From positions 3,149,310 to 3,213,309 of the forward strand of contig JACDOX010000009.1 of assembly GCA_014549065.1 (NCBI GenBank): 64,000 bases of DNA, in the 5' to 3' direction. Position 1 is the stretch's first letter; every line of letters begins with the position of its first letter. The translations under genes and the position numbers were made by a program. The notes below the pieces were generated by a model that had not been told where the DNA came from, made no database searches, and saw only the letters and a list, made by a program, of their open reading frames with translations. Positions 58,401 through 64,000 of this stretch are shown here, piece by piece. The stretch is from Cardinalis cardinalis. Lineage: Eukaryota > Chordata > Aves > Passeriformes > Cardinalidae.

Positions 58401-60005
58401 AAATATTTTCTTTGACNTATAGCTAACTGAAAAATATAATGTAGACATACATGTAAAATATTCTGTTGAAAACAACTCTTAATGTTNGAAGTACACATAA
58501 TTTTACCTTGTAGTTTTGTTGGCTTTTTCCTATGGATGATTCGTCAATTAAAAGANTTCAGCTTAGAAAAAGAGCATTGAGTGAATTTCATGGAATAGAA
58601 GCCATCCTTAGAATCTAATGGATGGCCTTTATTCCAGAGGGTAAAACAGGGGGCTTCACATATGGTCATAATTCACAAACTAGCACTCAAGGAAATATAA
58701 GCAACTGANCTTAATCAGCAGTGTAAGATTACAATTTGAAGGACATACTAAAGTATAGTGAATACAACTGTAAAATACAAATTTTCATTTATGAATTCCC
58801 CATCTTAACACATTTCTCTAAACTGAAAAATACTTCAAATCATCCTGTCTCAAGCATTTGGGTTGTTTGTGAAACTGTATTTGTGACTTCAAATATATTA
58901 AAATAATTCCAATGATTAGTTACAGTCACTAAGGAAACCACTTATATGGTTTATATCAGCAAAGCATCCAAAAGACTGAGCAGTCTCCCAGAAGATGTTA
59001 GATTGAAAGGGCTTTTTATTTAGTTGTAACTAAAGGTCATCAGTCACAAAAATTATGCAAATTTTAAAAAAGGAGGTTCTCACATCTCTAGGAACTTTGC
59101 ATAAAGGTCGATGGTGTTCAGCTTCTTTAACNCTTCAAGCCCAGTGACAACACATGTCCAGACTCCTGATGTCATCAGTTATTTTCAAACTATAAACTGA
59201 TATAAGGAAACTATTTTAATAGCCTAGATTTCTAAACATTTATTTCTATCTTTGCTCATTTTCCCTAGAAAAAATAATGTCCTGGGATATTAATTTAGGA
59301 AAACTAGTTTCTTTACTTCTTTTGAGAAAATCTAGATTGAGAATGTTGAAGATGTAGTTCTTAACCAAAGAAGCTAGTTTAAGTTCTGCTCTATCTTCTA
59401 TTCTTGTGCCCTGAAATGTGTTTCTTTTGTATTCTGAACTTTTGGCTACTATTTTCAAGCATGATCTGTTACAGTTCATTGTTCATATTTCTATGGGGCT
59501 TATTTGCTAGTGTGATTTGGTTTGGAATGTTTTGATACTTTTTTAGAATTCAACTCTTCATGTGTAGGAAAAAATGGGAAGGGTGATGGATTTTTGAATA
59601 CACACTCAGACAGAAAAGACTGTTCTCTCAGATTTGCCATTGGCTTTGTGACTAACATGAAGAGGTTCTTCCCTCATACCTGCCACAGATTCTCCATCAA
59701 TAAAGTGATATTAATAATATGTAATAATCTTCCCTAAATACTCTAAGGCTGTGTCCACTAAGAATTTGAAAATGTCTCAGTGGTGTTTTCAATGTTTTTT
59801 ATTGTTTTTACTGCCTTGGAAAGTACTGATCATATTTCTTCAACAGCTGCACAATATAGGACCAAGTGCCATCAACCATACAGTTCTCCATGTTGGTTGG
59901 CCTGTGTCCAGTAGAGAAGAATTTCTTCTTTATATTCTCCACATTCAGACACATGGACCATTGCAGTGTCAAACAAGCTCTCCTATTAATACAATGCAAA
60001 TAAAG
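1..60005 (+). CDS. ITGA8: Integrin alpha-8, internal part of gene (spliced, partial at both ends)
   Basis: Integrin alpha-8 is a single-pass membrane receptor subunit. It pairs with integrin beta-1 and binds RGD-containing matrix proteins such as nephronectin (family knowledge). The exons translate in one continuous frame to the second half of the FG-GAP propeller, the thigh domain, the genu loop, calf-1 and the start of calf-2. I identified it as alpha-8 rather than alpha-V or alpha-5 from stretches I recall from human ITGA8, including FIQNFTGEQMASYFGYT, PSGFGFTLRGDSD, LDSLKQKGA and GPLVEHIYE. Nine N-glycosylation sequons are visible (NYS, NSS, NFT, NKT, NYS, NET, NFS, NIS, NHT). All introns are GT-AG and every phase matches. 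The first exons and the transmembrane and tail exons lie outside. An alternative assignment to another alpha subunit is unlikely, because alpha-V differs at many of these positions. Confidence 0.96.
4..957. other. ITGA8 intron
   Basis: AT-rich intron from a gtatgt donor to a ccag acceptor. I see no mobile element or RNA gene in it. Confidence 0.85.
958..1083 (+). CDS. ITGA8: ITGA8 exon, beta-propeller (VITASVADII exon)
   Basis: The exon begins in phase 1 after a ccag acceptor and ends with ATG G before gtaagc. It reads VITASVADIIANYSFKDIL and continues to SYDDNYMG. It lies between propeller blades 3 and 4 and carries an NYS glycosylation sequon. A second AG five bases downstream of the acceptor would shift the frame, so the upstream AG is the one used. 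The protein is nearly identical to human ITGA8 here, with small changes near the KQTGVAPPS segment. Confidence 0.96.
1084..2237. other. ITGA8 intron
   Basis: Intron of about 1.15 kb. The only structure noted is the small inverted repeat listed separately. Confidence 0.9.
1912..1939. repeat. Perfect 10 bp inverted repeat, 8 bp loop
   Basis: The arms aattgggaaa and tttcccaatt flank ttagggaa. The sequence could fold as a small hairpin in the intron RNA. The gggaa word also recurs just after it. Confidence 0.85.
2238..2282 (+). CDS. ITGA8: ITGA8 exon, blade 4 (45 bp)
   Basis: This 45 bp exon encodes GYSVAAGEFTGDSEQ plus one base. It holds most of the blade-4 calcium loop, EFTGDSEQE, in which Glu stands at the usual first Asp position. 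Alpha-5 also has Glu there, while alpha-V has Asp (family knowledge). The acceptor is aaacag and the donor gtaagc. The homology is unambiguous despite the small size. Confidence 0.95.
2283..3724. other. ITGA8 intron
   Basis: Intron of about 1.4 kb. Open frames inside it have no recognisable similarity. Confidence 0.9.
3725..3768 (+). CDS. ITGA8: ITGA8 exon, blade 4 (44 bp)
   Basis: This 44 bp exon reads ELVAGVPRGAQNFGY, the G-x-P strand and turn that follow the blade-4 calcium loop. It starts by completing the Glu codon split from the previous exon and ends on a full codon before gtatgt. The acceptor follows a pyrimidine-rich stretch ending in ttcag. Confidence 0.95.
3769..4728. other. ITGA8 intron
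   Basis: Intron of 960 bp with nothing recognisable besides its splice sites. Confidence 0.9.
4729..4785 (+). CDS. ITGA8: ITGA8 exon, blades 4-5 linker (57 bp)
   Basis: The exon encodes VSIINSSDLTFIQNFTGEQ in 19 whole codons. This stretch is typical of alpha-8 and contains NSS and NFT sequons. The Thr codon of the NFT sequon is written ACN, so the amino acid is certain although the base is not. The donor is gtaatg. The following intron is only 121 bp. Confidence 0.95.
4907..4959 (+). CDS. ITGA8: ITGA8 exon, blade 5 first half
   Basis: The exon reads MASYFGYTVAVADVNNDG and ends two bases into a Gly codon before gtaggt. The FGYTVAVADVNNDG segment is the FG half of the FG-GAP repeat plus the start of the blade-5 calcium loop (DVNNDGLDD). 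The loop is completed by the exon more than 5 kb downstream. Confidence 0.96.
5952..5999. repeat. Perfect tandem duplication of a 24 bp A-rich unit
   Basis: Two identical adjacent copies of a unit beginning with seven A and then ccgaacaacaacagaac. There is no sign of further copies. It lies in the intron between the blade-5 exons. Confidence 0.95.
10105..10320 (+). mobile_element. CR1 LINE 3'-end fragment
   Basis: The stretch cactggaagtagttgccca, followed by gagaggttgtggagtctcc, matches the well-known CR1 tail, where a single element is found ahead of an amino-acid-free 3' region. It lies just 80 bp upstream of an ITGA8 exon, within the intron. The 3' terminus is degenerate and boundaries are approximate. 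Confidence 0.85.
10401..10606 (+). CDS. ITGA8: ITGA8 exon, blade 5 second half and blade 6 start
   Basis: The exon opens in phase 2 after ttttttccag with the rest of the blade-5 calcium loop (LDD) and the GAP element ILVGAPLFME. It continues through REFESKPKEVGQVYLYLQ, then FGRFGSAITHLGDLNQDGYN, which starts blade 6 and its calcium loop. It ends one base into the Asp codon before gtaatt. The spliced phase fits both neighbours. Confidence 0.97.
10607..12646. other. ITGA8 intron (2.0 kb)
   Basis: It splits the blade-6 calcium loop. A somewhat GC-richer patch near 11450-11860 contains tataaag and aataaag words about 50 bp apart, weakly like an old LTR. I could not define its ends. Confidence 0.85.
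12647..12838 (+). CDS. ITGA8: ITGA8 exon, blade 6 second half and blade 7 start
   Basis: It begins AC-ATT-GCT after ctctgcag, completing Asp of the blade-6 calcium loop, and continues IAIGAPFAGEDRRGKVLIYN. Blade 7 follows with PSGFGFTLRGDSDVDKNDYP and ends one base into the next Asp before gtaaga. RGD occurs here inside the alpha-8 propeller strand (LRGDSD). It is the conserved sequence of the subunit itself and not a ligand site. Confidence 0.97.
12839..25062. other. ITGA8 intron (12.2 kb)
   Basis: The largest intron in the window; it splits the blade-7 calcium loop. No mobile element or nested gene was recognised. A 160-codon minus-strand open frame near 24054-24536 resembles no protein family I know. 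Confidence 0.88.
24910..24929. repeat. 9 bp inverted repeat, 2 bp loop
   Basis: The arms ttcttcaca and tgtgaagaa are separated by ct. It lies about 130 bp upstream of the 46 bp blade-7 exon. The word acacttgtg is also repeated directly here. Probably incidental. Confidence 0.8.
25063..25108 (+). CDS. ITGA8: ITGA8 exon, blade 7 end (46 bp)
   Basis: This 46 bp exon encodes DLIVGAFGAGKAVVY plus two bases of an Arg codon. It is the GAP half of blade 7 and closes the propeller. The acceptor tttttccag follows the 12.2 kb intron, the largest in the window, and the donor is gtatgt. Confidence 0.95.
25109..26987. other. ITGA8 intron (1.9 kb)
   Basis: Separates the last propeller exon from the first thigh exon. 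Nothing recognisable inside. Confidence 0.9.
26988..27095 (+). CDS. ITGA8: ITGA8 exon, thigh domain start
   Basis: The exon reads RARPVVTVNAHLILNPMIVN and continues to DNKTCQLPESQLLVAC. The RARPVV motif marks the propeller-thigh boundary in the alpha-V, alpha-5 and alpha-8 subfamily. An NKT sequon and two cysteines typical of the thigh are present. The last Cys codon is split TG|C by a gtaagt donor. Confidence 0.96.
27096..34181. other. ITGA8 intron (7.1 kb)
   Basis: AT-rich with several homopolymer runs, for example A near 28618 and 27700. A GC-richer patch near 30360-30760 was not identified. No clear mobile element seen. Confidence 0.88.
34182..34237 (+). CDS. ITGA8: ITGA8 exon, thigh domain (56 bp)
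   Basis: It completes the split Cys and encodes FTVRVCADFEGQSISDEI plus one base, before gtaaga. The Cys-x(5)-Cys spacing corresponds to the ACFSLRVC segment of human ITGA8. The acceptor is tatgtag with a moderate pyrimidine tract. Confidence 0.94.
34238..34810. other. ITGA8 intron (573 bp)
   Basis: Contains the compound microsatellite and otherwise plain AT-rich sequence. Confidence 0.93.
34371..34456. repeat. Compound microsatellite (TA/TG/GA/TG)
   Basis: A run of alternating TA and TG is followed by a GA block, a short G run and a long TG block. It sits in the 573 bp intron between two thigh-domain exons, about 130 bp after the upstream donor. Such alternating purine-pyrimidine tracts vary in length between individuals. 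Confidence 0.97.
34811..34965 (+). CDS. ITGA8: ITGA8 exon, thigh domain core
   Basis: The exon encodes VLKGELQLDSLKQKGAVKRT, then FFDYHQSHHFF and a C-terminal part ending HCQDFLVYLR. It matches the human ITGA8 thigh segment. One codon is CAN, leaving His or Gln undetermined just before LHCQDF. It ends on a full codon at a gtaagt donor. Confidence 0.95.
34966..36125. other. ITGA8 intron (1.2 kb)
   Basis: Nothing recognisable beyond splice sites. Confidence 0.9.
36126..36263 (+). CDS. ITGA8: ITGA8 exon, thigh domain end
   Basis: These 46 codons begin DETEFRDKLSPININFNYSL and end VKPILNYYQKNSLTEQ before gtatga. DEtEFRDKLsPI is a strong integrin-alpha signature. An NYS sequon is present. Both exon edges fall between codons. 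Confidence 0.96.
36264..36718. other. ITGA8 intron (455 bp)
   Basis: Short intron before the genu exon, with nothing recognisable. Confidence 0.93.
36719..36786 (+). CDS. ITGA8: ITGA8 exon, genu loop and calf-1 start (68 bp)
   Basis: It encodes AYILVDCGEDNLCIPDLQL plus SAV and two bases of Pro. The DCGEDNxC motif is the small disulphide loop at the genu, the knee about which alpha subunits bend. The acceptor is gatacag and the donor gtaagt. Confidence 0.96.
36787..37717. other. ITGA8 intron (931 bp)
   Basis: Nothing recognisable beyond splice sites. Confidence 0.9.
37718..37865 (+). CDS. ITGA8: ITGA8 exon, calf-1
   Basis: The exon completes Pro and reads DTDQLIIGEENCVMLIINPR, then NDGEGAYEAELHIKIPPEAD and GVERNNK. 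The N-x-GEGAYEAEL segment is the conserved core strand of calf-1 in this subfamily. Human ITGA8 has His where this sequence has Cys (EENCVML), so there is an extra free cysteine here. Confidence 0.96.
37866..44228. other. ITGA8 intron (6.4 kb)
   Basis: Carries the internally deleted CR1 fragment near 39200. The remainder shows no gene or element I recognise. Confidence 0.9.
39200..39620 (+). mobile_element. CR1 LINE 3' fragment with internal deletion
   Basis: It starts with a gacctgggggt-like CR1 segment followed by a match to the catgagccagcaatgtgcc region. It then jumps to the tail section ggcactggaacaggttg and ends with a cccttccaatcc-like terminus. The central few hundred bases of the CR1 3' region are missing or unrecognisable. 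This is a dead fragment within the 6.4 kb intron. Confidence 0.9.
44229..44321 (+). CDS. ITGA8: ITGA8 exon, calf-1
   Basis: These 31 codons read ALRVLSCDYKMENETRMVVC and then DLGNPMVAGAN. The paired cysteines around the NET sequon and the CDLGNPM motif are hallmarks of integrin alpha calf-1. The exon starts after gttgcag and ends on a whole codon at gtaagg. Confidence 0.96.
44854..44930. repeat. Local duplication, copy 1 (~77 bp)
   Basis: Starting tcctaaaaagtaaaagtaat and ending atgcaaagacag, this matches a second copy 1.03 kb downstream with about four differences, including one single-base gap. Both lie in the same intron and orientation. Confidence 0.93.
45881..45956. repeat. Local duplication, copy 2 (~76 bp)
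   Basis: Starting tcctaaaaaggaaaagtaat and ending atgcaatgacag, this is the second copy of the 77 bp segment upstream. Sequence beyond either end is not shared, so the duplicated unit is short. Confidence 0.93.
49957..50036 (+). CDS. ITGA8: ITGA8 exon, calf-1 (80 bp, weak donor)
   Basis: It encodes FSTGIRFSVQHFENADFSIN and then FELQIK plus two bases. It aligns with the GLRFAV...INFDLQI stretch of human ITGA8. Joined to the previous exon, Asn-Phe-Ser forms a sequon. The donor is gttaga, with T at +3 and A at +6, the weakest donor among these exons. Confidence 0.93.
50218..50267. repeat. 28 bp period tandem duplication
   Basis: A 22 bp word (tatttctttaaaattcaggt plus ta) occurs twice, separated by ttcagg, giving a 28 bp period. 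It starts about 180 bp after the weak gttaga donor. Confidence 0.93.
52403..52424. repeat. Short 9 bp tandem repeat
   Basis: The unit aaacttaat is repeated about two and a half times in an intron. There is no functional implication. Confidence 0.85.
53018..53098 (+). CDS. ITGA8: ITGA8 exon, end of calf-1
   Basis: The exon completes Ser and reads SNKINPTSNLVNLHINISAV then AQVQIRG. It contains an NIS sequon and the aVaQVqIRG strand that leads into calf-2. The acceptor is tttccag and the donor gtaagt, two bases into a Gly codon. Confidence 0.95.
53684..54322 (+). mobile_element. CR1 LINE 3' fragment (~640 bp)
   Basis: The fragment contains catched CR1 landmarks in order: gatgagccagcactgtgcc, ggccaagaaggccaatgg, a ctggtgaggcca segment, gagctgggggtgttcagcct, a gtgacaggacaaga segment and a terminal attctattatttta. 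It is the most complete 3' CR1 piece in the window. Stops and an N interrupt any reading frame. Confidence 0.93.
55248..55281. repeat. Polypyrimidine (T-rich) tract
   Basis: A run of T broken only by single C residues. It resembles an acceptor tract, but no integrin exon follows it. Confidence 0.9.
57957..58062 (+). CDS. ITGA8: ITGA8 exon, calf-2 start
   Basis: It completes Gly and reads VSHPPTIILPLHNWEPKDEP, then KEEEVGPLVEHIYE. The VSHPP-LPxHNWEP signature is characteristic of alpha-8. The donor is gtaaaa after a whole Glu codon. Confidence 0.96.
58063..59846. other. ITGA8 intron (1.8 kb)
   Basis: Nothing recognisable beyond splice sites. Confidence 0.9.
59847..60005 (+). CDS. ITGA8: ITGA8 exon, calf-2
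   Basis: These 53 codons read LHNIGPSAINHTVLHVGWPV, then SSREEFLLYILHIQTHGPLQ and CQTSSPINTMQIK. They match the human LHNIGPSTISD...EFLLYIFHIQTLGPLQCQ region. An NHT sequon is gained relative to human. The donor is gtaagt, and this is the last certain exon in the window. Confidence 0.96.
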
Positions 60006-60216
60006 GTAAGTGCTTTATTTCCATCACTTTCTTCATTTTGATTGGGGTTTTTTGCCTACACTTCACATGGAATGGAATTTTCACATGAATGGAACTTTCT
60101 TGGGAATTTTTAACAGTCCAAGATCATTTTCCTGGGTAAGAAGCAAGATATAGATAGCCTTTAACATTTCTAAAGTTAGTGCTTGGTACATATTTGGTTT
60201 CTGTACTCTTTATATG

Positions 60217-61168
60217 AGGAGAAAGGTGTGCTCAATCCCGCTGTCGATGCTGCCAACAGAGATGTTACAAAGGGCACTGTCCCAGTACCACCACTGAGGA
60301 ACGCCAACGTCACTAGAAGATTAATGTCCAATTGGACATTAAGCCATTGACCACAATTCCTTGAGTGTGATCACACAGCCCATTCGTTATTCCCTGAGTG
60401 CTCTATCAGATCCATGTCTTTCCAGCACAGAGACCAGGATGTCATCTGGGACAGTGGCAGATGCTTTGTCTAGGTGCAGATAGATGATGTCAGTTGTTCT
60501 TCCCTTGTCAACCAATACTGTGACCCCACCATAGAAGGCCACCAAATCTGTCAGGTACAATTTNCCTTTAGTGAAGTCATATTGGCTGTNACCAATCACC
60601 TCCTCATCTTCCATGTGCCTTAGCATGGTTTCCAGGAAGATCTGCCCCATGATTGGGCTGGGCACAGAGGTGAGACTGACTGGTCTGTAGTTCTGCAGAT
60701 TTTCCTTTTACACNCATTTTAGAGATGGGCATTCTGTTTTCCCTTTTCCAGTCAGTGAGAACTTCACCAGACTGCCACAGCTTTTCAGATATGGATAGTG
60801 GCTTTGCCAGTTCATCTGCCAGTTCCCTAAGGTCCCATAGATGCATCTCATCAACTCTCATGGACAAGTGCACCTTCAGATTCAGAGCAGGCAGTTCTTC
60901 ATTCTCCCTTCTGTGATTTGGGCAGTGTGCCTGGAGTGTTCNCCAGTGAAGACTGAGGCAAGAAAGTCATTGAGTACCTCAGCCTTCTCGATATCCTGGG
61001 TAACCAGGTCTCCTATTTCCTTCTGGAGAGAACTTACATTTTCCCTCACCTACCTTTGAGTATCCATAGAAGCTTTTTGTATTGTTTTTAACATCCCTGG
61101 CTGCATTTAATCCTCTTAGGGATTTAGCTTTCCTAACCCGATCTCTGGCTGCTTGGACAATTTCCTGT
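60217..61168 (-). mobile_element. CR1 LINE reverse-transcriptase fragment, minus strand
   Basis: On the minus strand this encodes parts of CR1 ORF2, including a LTDLVAFYGGVTVLVDKGRT segment and a MEDEEVIG segment. The expected YLDFCKAFDTVPH motif of the reverse transcriptase reads YLHLDKASATVP, so the key first Asp is replaced and the copy is inactive. At least one frame change occurs near 60600-60670. The 5' and 3' parts of the element are absent. Boundaries are approximate. Confidence 0.92.
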
Positions 61169-63040
61169 TTTTAGATCTATGTTTGTGATGGCAGATCCCC
61201 TCAAAAGAGCTTGATTTGGCTCAAAAAGTCAGAAGATTAGGCAAAGCACAGCTCTACATATTATCCCATCAAAAACAAGGTNTCCAATTTATTAAGCATG
61301 ACTGATTCCAGACATTTCTGGAGTAAACAACAACACATCCCAAGTTTAAGCAGTAGCCTGTTAAACATCTTTCAGGGAGAGCTGCATTCCAAGTGCTAAA
61401 AATGCTCTACATCTTTTGCATACCAGAATGGGTGTGAATTNGGTATATTGGATGAAAGGGGAGCCAACTTTCTAGTGATGAGGAGTGTTCACAACCTAAG
61501 GAGTTACAAGTCAAGTCTTTAGCTTGAACAGACAGAACTACAATACATACTTTAAGAGTAAAGAAAAATTAATGTCTACAAAATACAGTATTGCTAGAGA
61601 TTTGTGTTTCACCCAGGAAACCAAACAGGTGTTGGAATTCCACCCTTTTATTTAGTTTCTTTAGAGAAAGAAAAAGCNAATGAGTGATAGGAAGCAGAAG
61701 GTAGAAAATGTCTGTCCAGTTTATACCCAAAGCACATCAAGATTGGAGACAGGGAATTTTTTCTGCATATCTTTTCTACCTAATTTTTCACCTCTTTTTC
61801 AGAAGTGGTGAGGAGGAAGAAGCTAAAGTGCTGCATTTGTACTTGTCTGACTTCGTTTGGATATCTGAACTTACTTCTCTTAGGGCACTGAGGGGTTTCC
61901 CCTTTGAAATGACTCAGATTGTTCTGTTTCAATCAAAGCAGTACATTCCTCCCCACTGCTGAATTTCTTATCTTGTATAAATGTTTTATTTGGGCTTTGC
62001 TGTCTAGTCCACAAAAATAAGTCATACCTATGCACACATGGGAAGACTTTTGTTTGAGAACTTTTCTGTAGCTTATCTTTCTATGAAGACAGTGAGGGAT
62101 GTGAAAGGATAATAAAATTATGAATCTTAAAAAAGGTGTAAAAAGGAGCAAAAGTATTTATCAAAGATACAGAATTAATTCCAAGCAGAAGAACTCAGAA
62201 CTCAGTACACGAGGACACTTCAGTCTAGAAAAGAGGTGACTGTGCACAAATATGATCCTCAAAATGAGTAGTGGCAGGAAGAGNGTGGGTGTGGATTGAC
62301 TGTTCTCTGCCTCTTCCTGCACAGGAACTGGAACATCTAATGAAGTCTGAGGAGCCAGATNCAAAACAAGCAAAAGGAAGTGATGGCTCATGGTGGCAGG
62401 TCTCAGGTGTCTGGAATTTGTGGCCAAAGGGAAGTAGTGAAGGTTAAAAGTTTACGTGATTCTAAGAGGAAAGTAAACAAATTCCCAAAAGAGAAGTCCA
62501 GTGAAGATTAGTAAATGAACACAAACTTCATAAAGATAAGGAAGTCCCTGATCTGAAAATATTCAGAAGCTGAAAGTTCTTAGGAGAGTATTGTGTATGC
62601 ATGCCCCATTCCTACTTCCTTCTTACTCTTCCTAAAGGCAGCTGTGATGAGAACAGGGCTCAGTTAGATTGCCTTCTGGCTTGAGACAGTATTCCTGATG
62701 AGTTGATTTTTTCTCCCAGACTGGTGGCAAAAAGCATTTTTTTACTACTGTGGTAGAATATACAGACATATGGTGCATTCTCAGTAGCTGAGCACTGCAG
62801 CACCATGAGTGAAGAATCTGTCAGGGCAGCAGTGAAATAACAGCAAAAATTCACCACATATATGAGGTACATCCACCAACATGAGTGGCAGGAGCTAACC
62901 CCTTCCAGAGGCAGTCTGCTCATGCTGTAAAACTGTTAGTATTGTCTTTAGGGNTTGGTCTTAGGACAAAGTAATACCATCCAATGCATTGCTCTTGAAT
63001 GGTCACCAACCGCTCTTGTGTAATTTTGTGTATAATCTAG

Positions 63041-63145
63041 TATTATAATATATGTATAATAAATAACATATAATATATATTGTATTTTTAATATATATAA
63101 ATATTTAAATATGTATAATATACTATAATATAATGTATGTAACAT
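63041..63145. repeat. AT-rich low-complexity tract
   Basis: About 100 bp made almost only of A and T, with many TATA and AATATT words and local self-complementarity. The words gtgtataatct occur on both sides of it (near 63028 and 63153). A long minus-strand reading frame across it is a composition artefact. Confidence 0.9.
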
Positions 63146-63998
63146 AAAATAATGTGTATAATCTTTGTGTAAAAAAATCCTCGTCCAGAACATTTCTGAT
63201 GGAGTTACACGATGCAGCAAAGGCTGTAGCCTGGCTAGAAAGCCAGAAAAGTGGAACAGGGTATTGGAATGAGAAGTGGGGAACTGGAGAGACCTGGAAA
63301 CCTGCTCAAAGTANTAATGCTCAGGAGAAGAAAGCAGTACAGTTTTCCAGTCTGCTGTAGTTAAAGGGAGGGAGTGATCTTCTAAGAAAGTGTGCCAGAT
63401 ACATGGCATATAAAATAGCAACAGAGATAGATTACACAGTTGAGCAGTTCCATNTGACCAGATCAAGAAGGATAAAATAATATCTTTAACCTGGACATCT
63501 AGGCCACTGGACAAATTCTGCTTTTAAATGGCTGCAGGAGACACACGTTTCTTTTAACCACAGAGGGCTCTTTTTTGAACCTTTGCTGTAACAATTCACA
63601 GGGATGCTAACACTCTAGGATCTATGAGAAAAGAAAAATGTGAATATGAAAATCCTTTGGTATTCAAATGGATCTACATATATATATCCATTGTGATCAT
63701 ATATTGGGGGTTTCTTTGCAGGCNCATTACTATATTGTGGGGTTTTTTTAATTTGTCATCATTAAAGAAGTCTATATTCTGGTGAAAGAATTCTGGAAGG
63801 AGAGTTNGCACATTACCACATTGAGAGGGAGAGATTTACTTGTTACTTACAGGTTCCCTTATTGCAGCGGGTTCTGTTATTGCAAATAGACAATGCTAAC
63901 CTCATGAAGCAACAGGAAAAAGGAAAAAAAGATAATTCTTTTTCTTTTTTTTTTCATGGGTTTTCATCTGTTAATGAATTATATCTTTGACTTTGTAG

Positions 63999-64000
63999 GA
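63999..64000 (+). CDS. ITGA8: Possible start of the next ITGA8 exon
   Basis: The window ends with a pyrimidine-rich run followed by tttgactttgtag and two more bases (GA). The previous exon ended on a complete codon, so the next should start in phase 0. Two bases cannot show homology. This is an inference from the acceptor-like context only. Confidence 0.3.

Larger units (their letters stand above)
60006..63998. other. ITGA8 intron (about 4 kb, 3' limit inferred)
   Basis: Holds the minus-strand CR1 reverse-transcriptase fragment and the AT-rich tract. Its end is inferred from the acceptor-like tttgtag at the very edge of the window. Confidence 0.7.

Noticed and set aside
62948..63514. 188-codon minus-strand open frame
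   Set aside because: It runs across the AT-rich tract, has ambiguous residues, and its central part is a Tyr/Ile-rich string produced by TA repeats.
1..64000. CRISPR array, operon, phage or other prokaryotic system
   Set aside because: The window is a eukaryotic intron-exon gene segment, and no spaced direct-repeat array or gene cluster exists.

Overview
This window is vertebrate nuclear DNA, most likely from a bird. It is AT-rich, has long introns with GT-AG splice sites, and carries truncated CR1-type LINE fragments with the 3' end and reverse-transcriptase sequence typical of birds and some reptiles. It has no bacterial features such as operons. I found one gene: the middle part of integrin alpha-8 (ITGA8) on the plus strand. 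The window opens on the last three bases of one exon. It then contains 19 complete coding exons ending at 60005, which give about 654 in-frame codons. A possible acceptor for the next exon sits on the last bases. The 5' exons (signal peptide, first propeller blades) and the 3' exons (rest of calf-2, transmembrane segment, cytoplasmic tail) lie outside.

Layout: 1-25108 encodes the second half of the seven-bladed FG-GAP beta-propeller, with the calcium loops of blades 4 to 7. 26988-36263 encodes the thigh domain. 36719 carries the genu cysteine loop that opens calf-1. 37718-53098 encodes calf-1. 57957-60005 begins calf-2. Reading phase matches at every junction, there are no internal stops, and every splice site is GT-AG, so the gene looks intact. 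The protein would pair with integrin beta-1 at the cell surface and bind RGD-containing matrix ligands.

The rest is intronic. The largest introns are 12.2 kb (12839-25062), 7.1 kb (27096-34181), 6.4 kb (37866-44228) and 5.6 kb (44322-49956). They hold four recognisable CR1 fragments (near 10105, 39200, 53684 and, on the minus strand, 60217), a compound microsatellite at 34371-34456, an AT-rich tract near 63040, a ~77 bp local duplication (44854 and 45881), and a few short tandem or inverted repeats. Single isolated N characters are scattered throughout, including two in exons.

I did not find an undescribed biological system. The most useful observations are the regular placement of introns inside the calcium-binding loops of propeller blades 4-7, the local 77 bp duplication, and the unusually compact arrangement of some exons.
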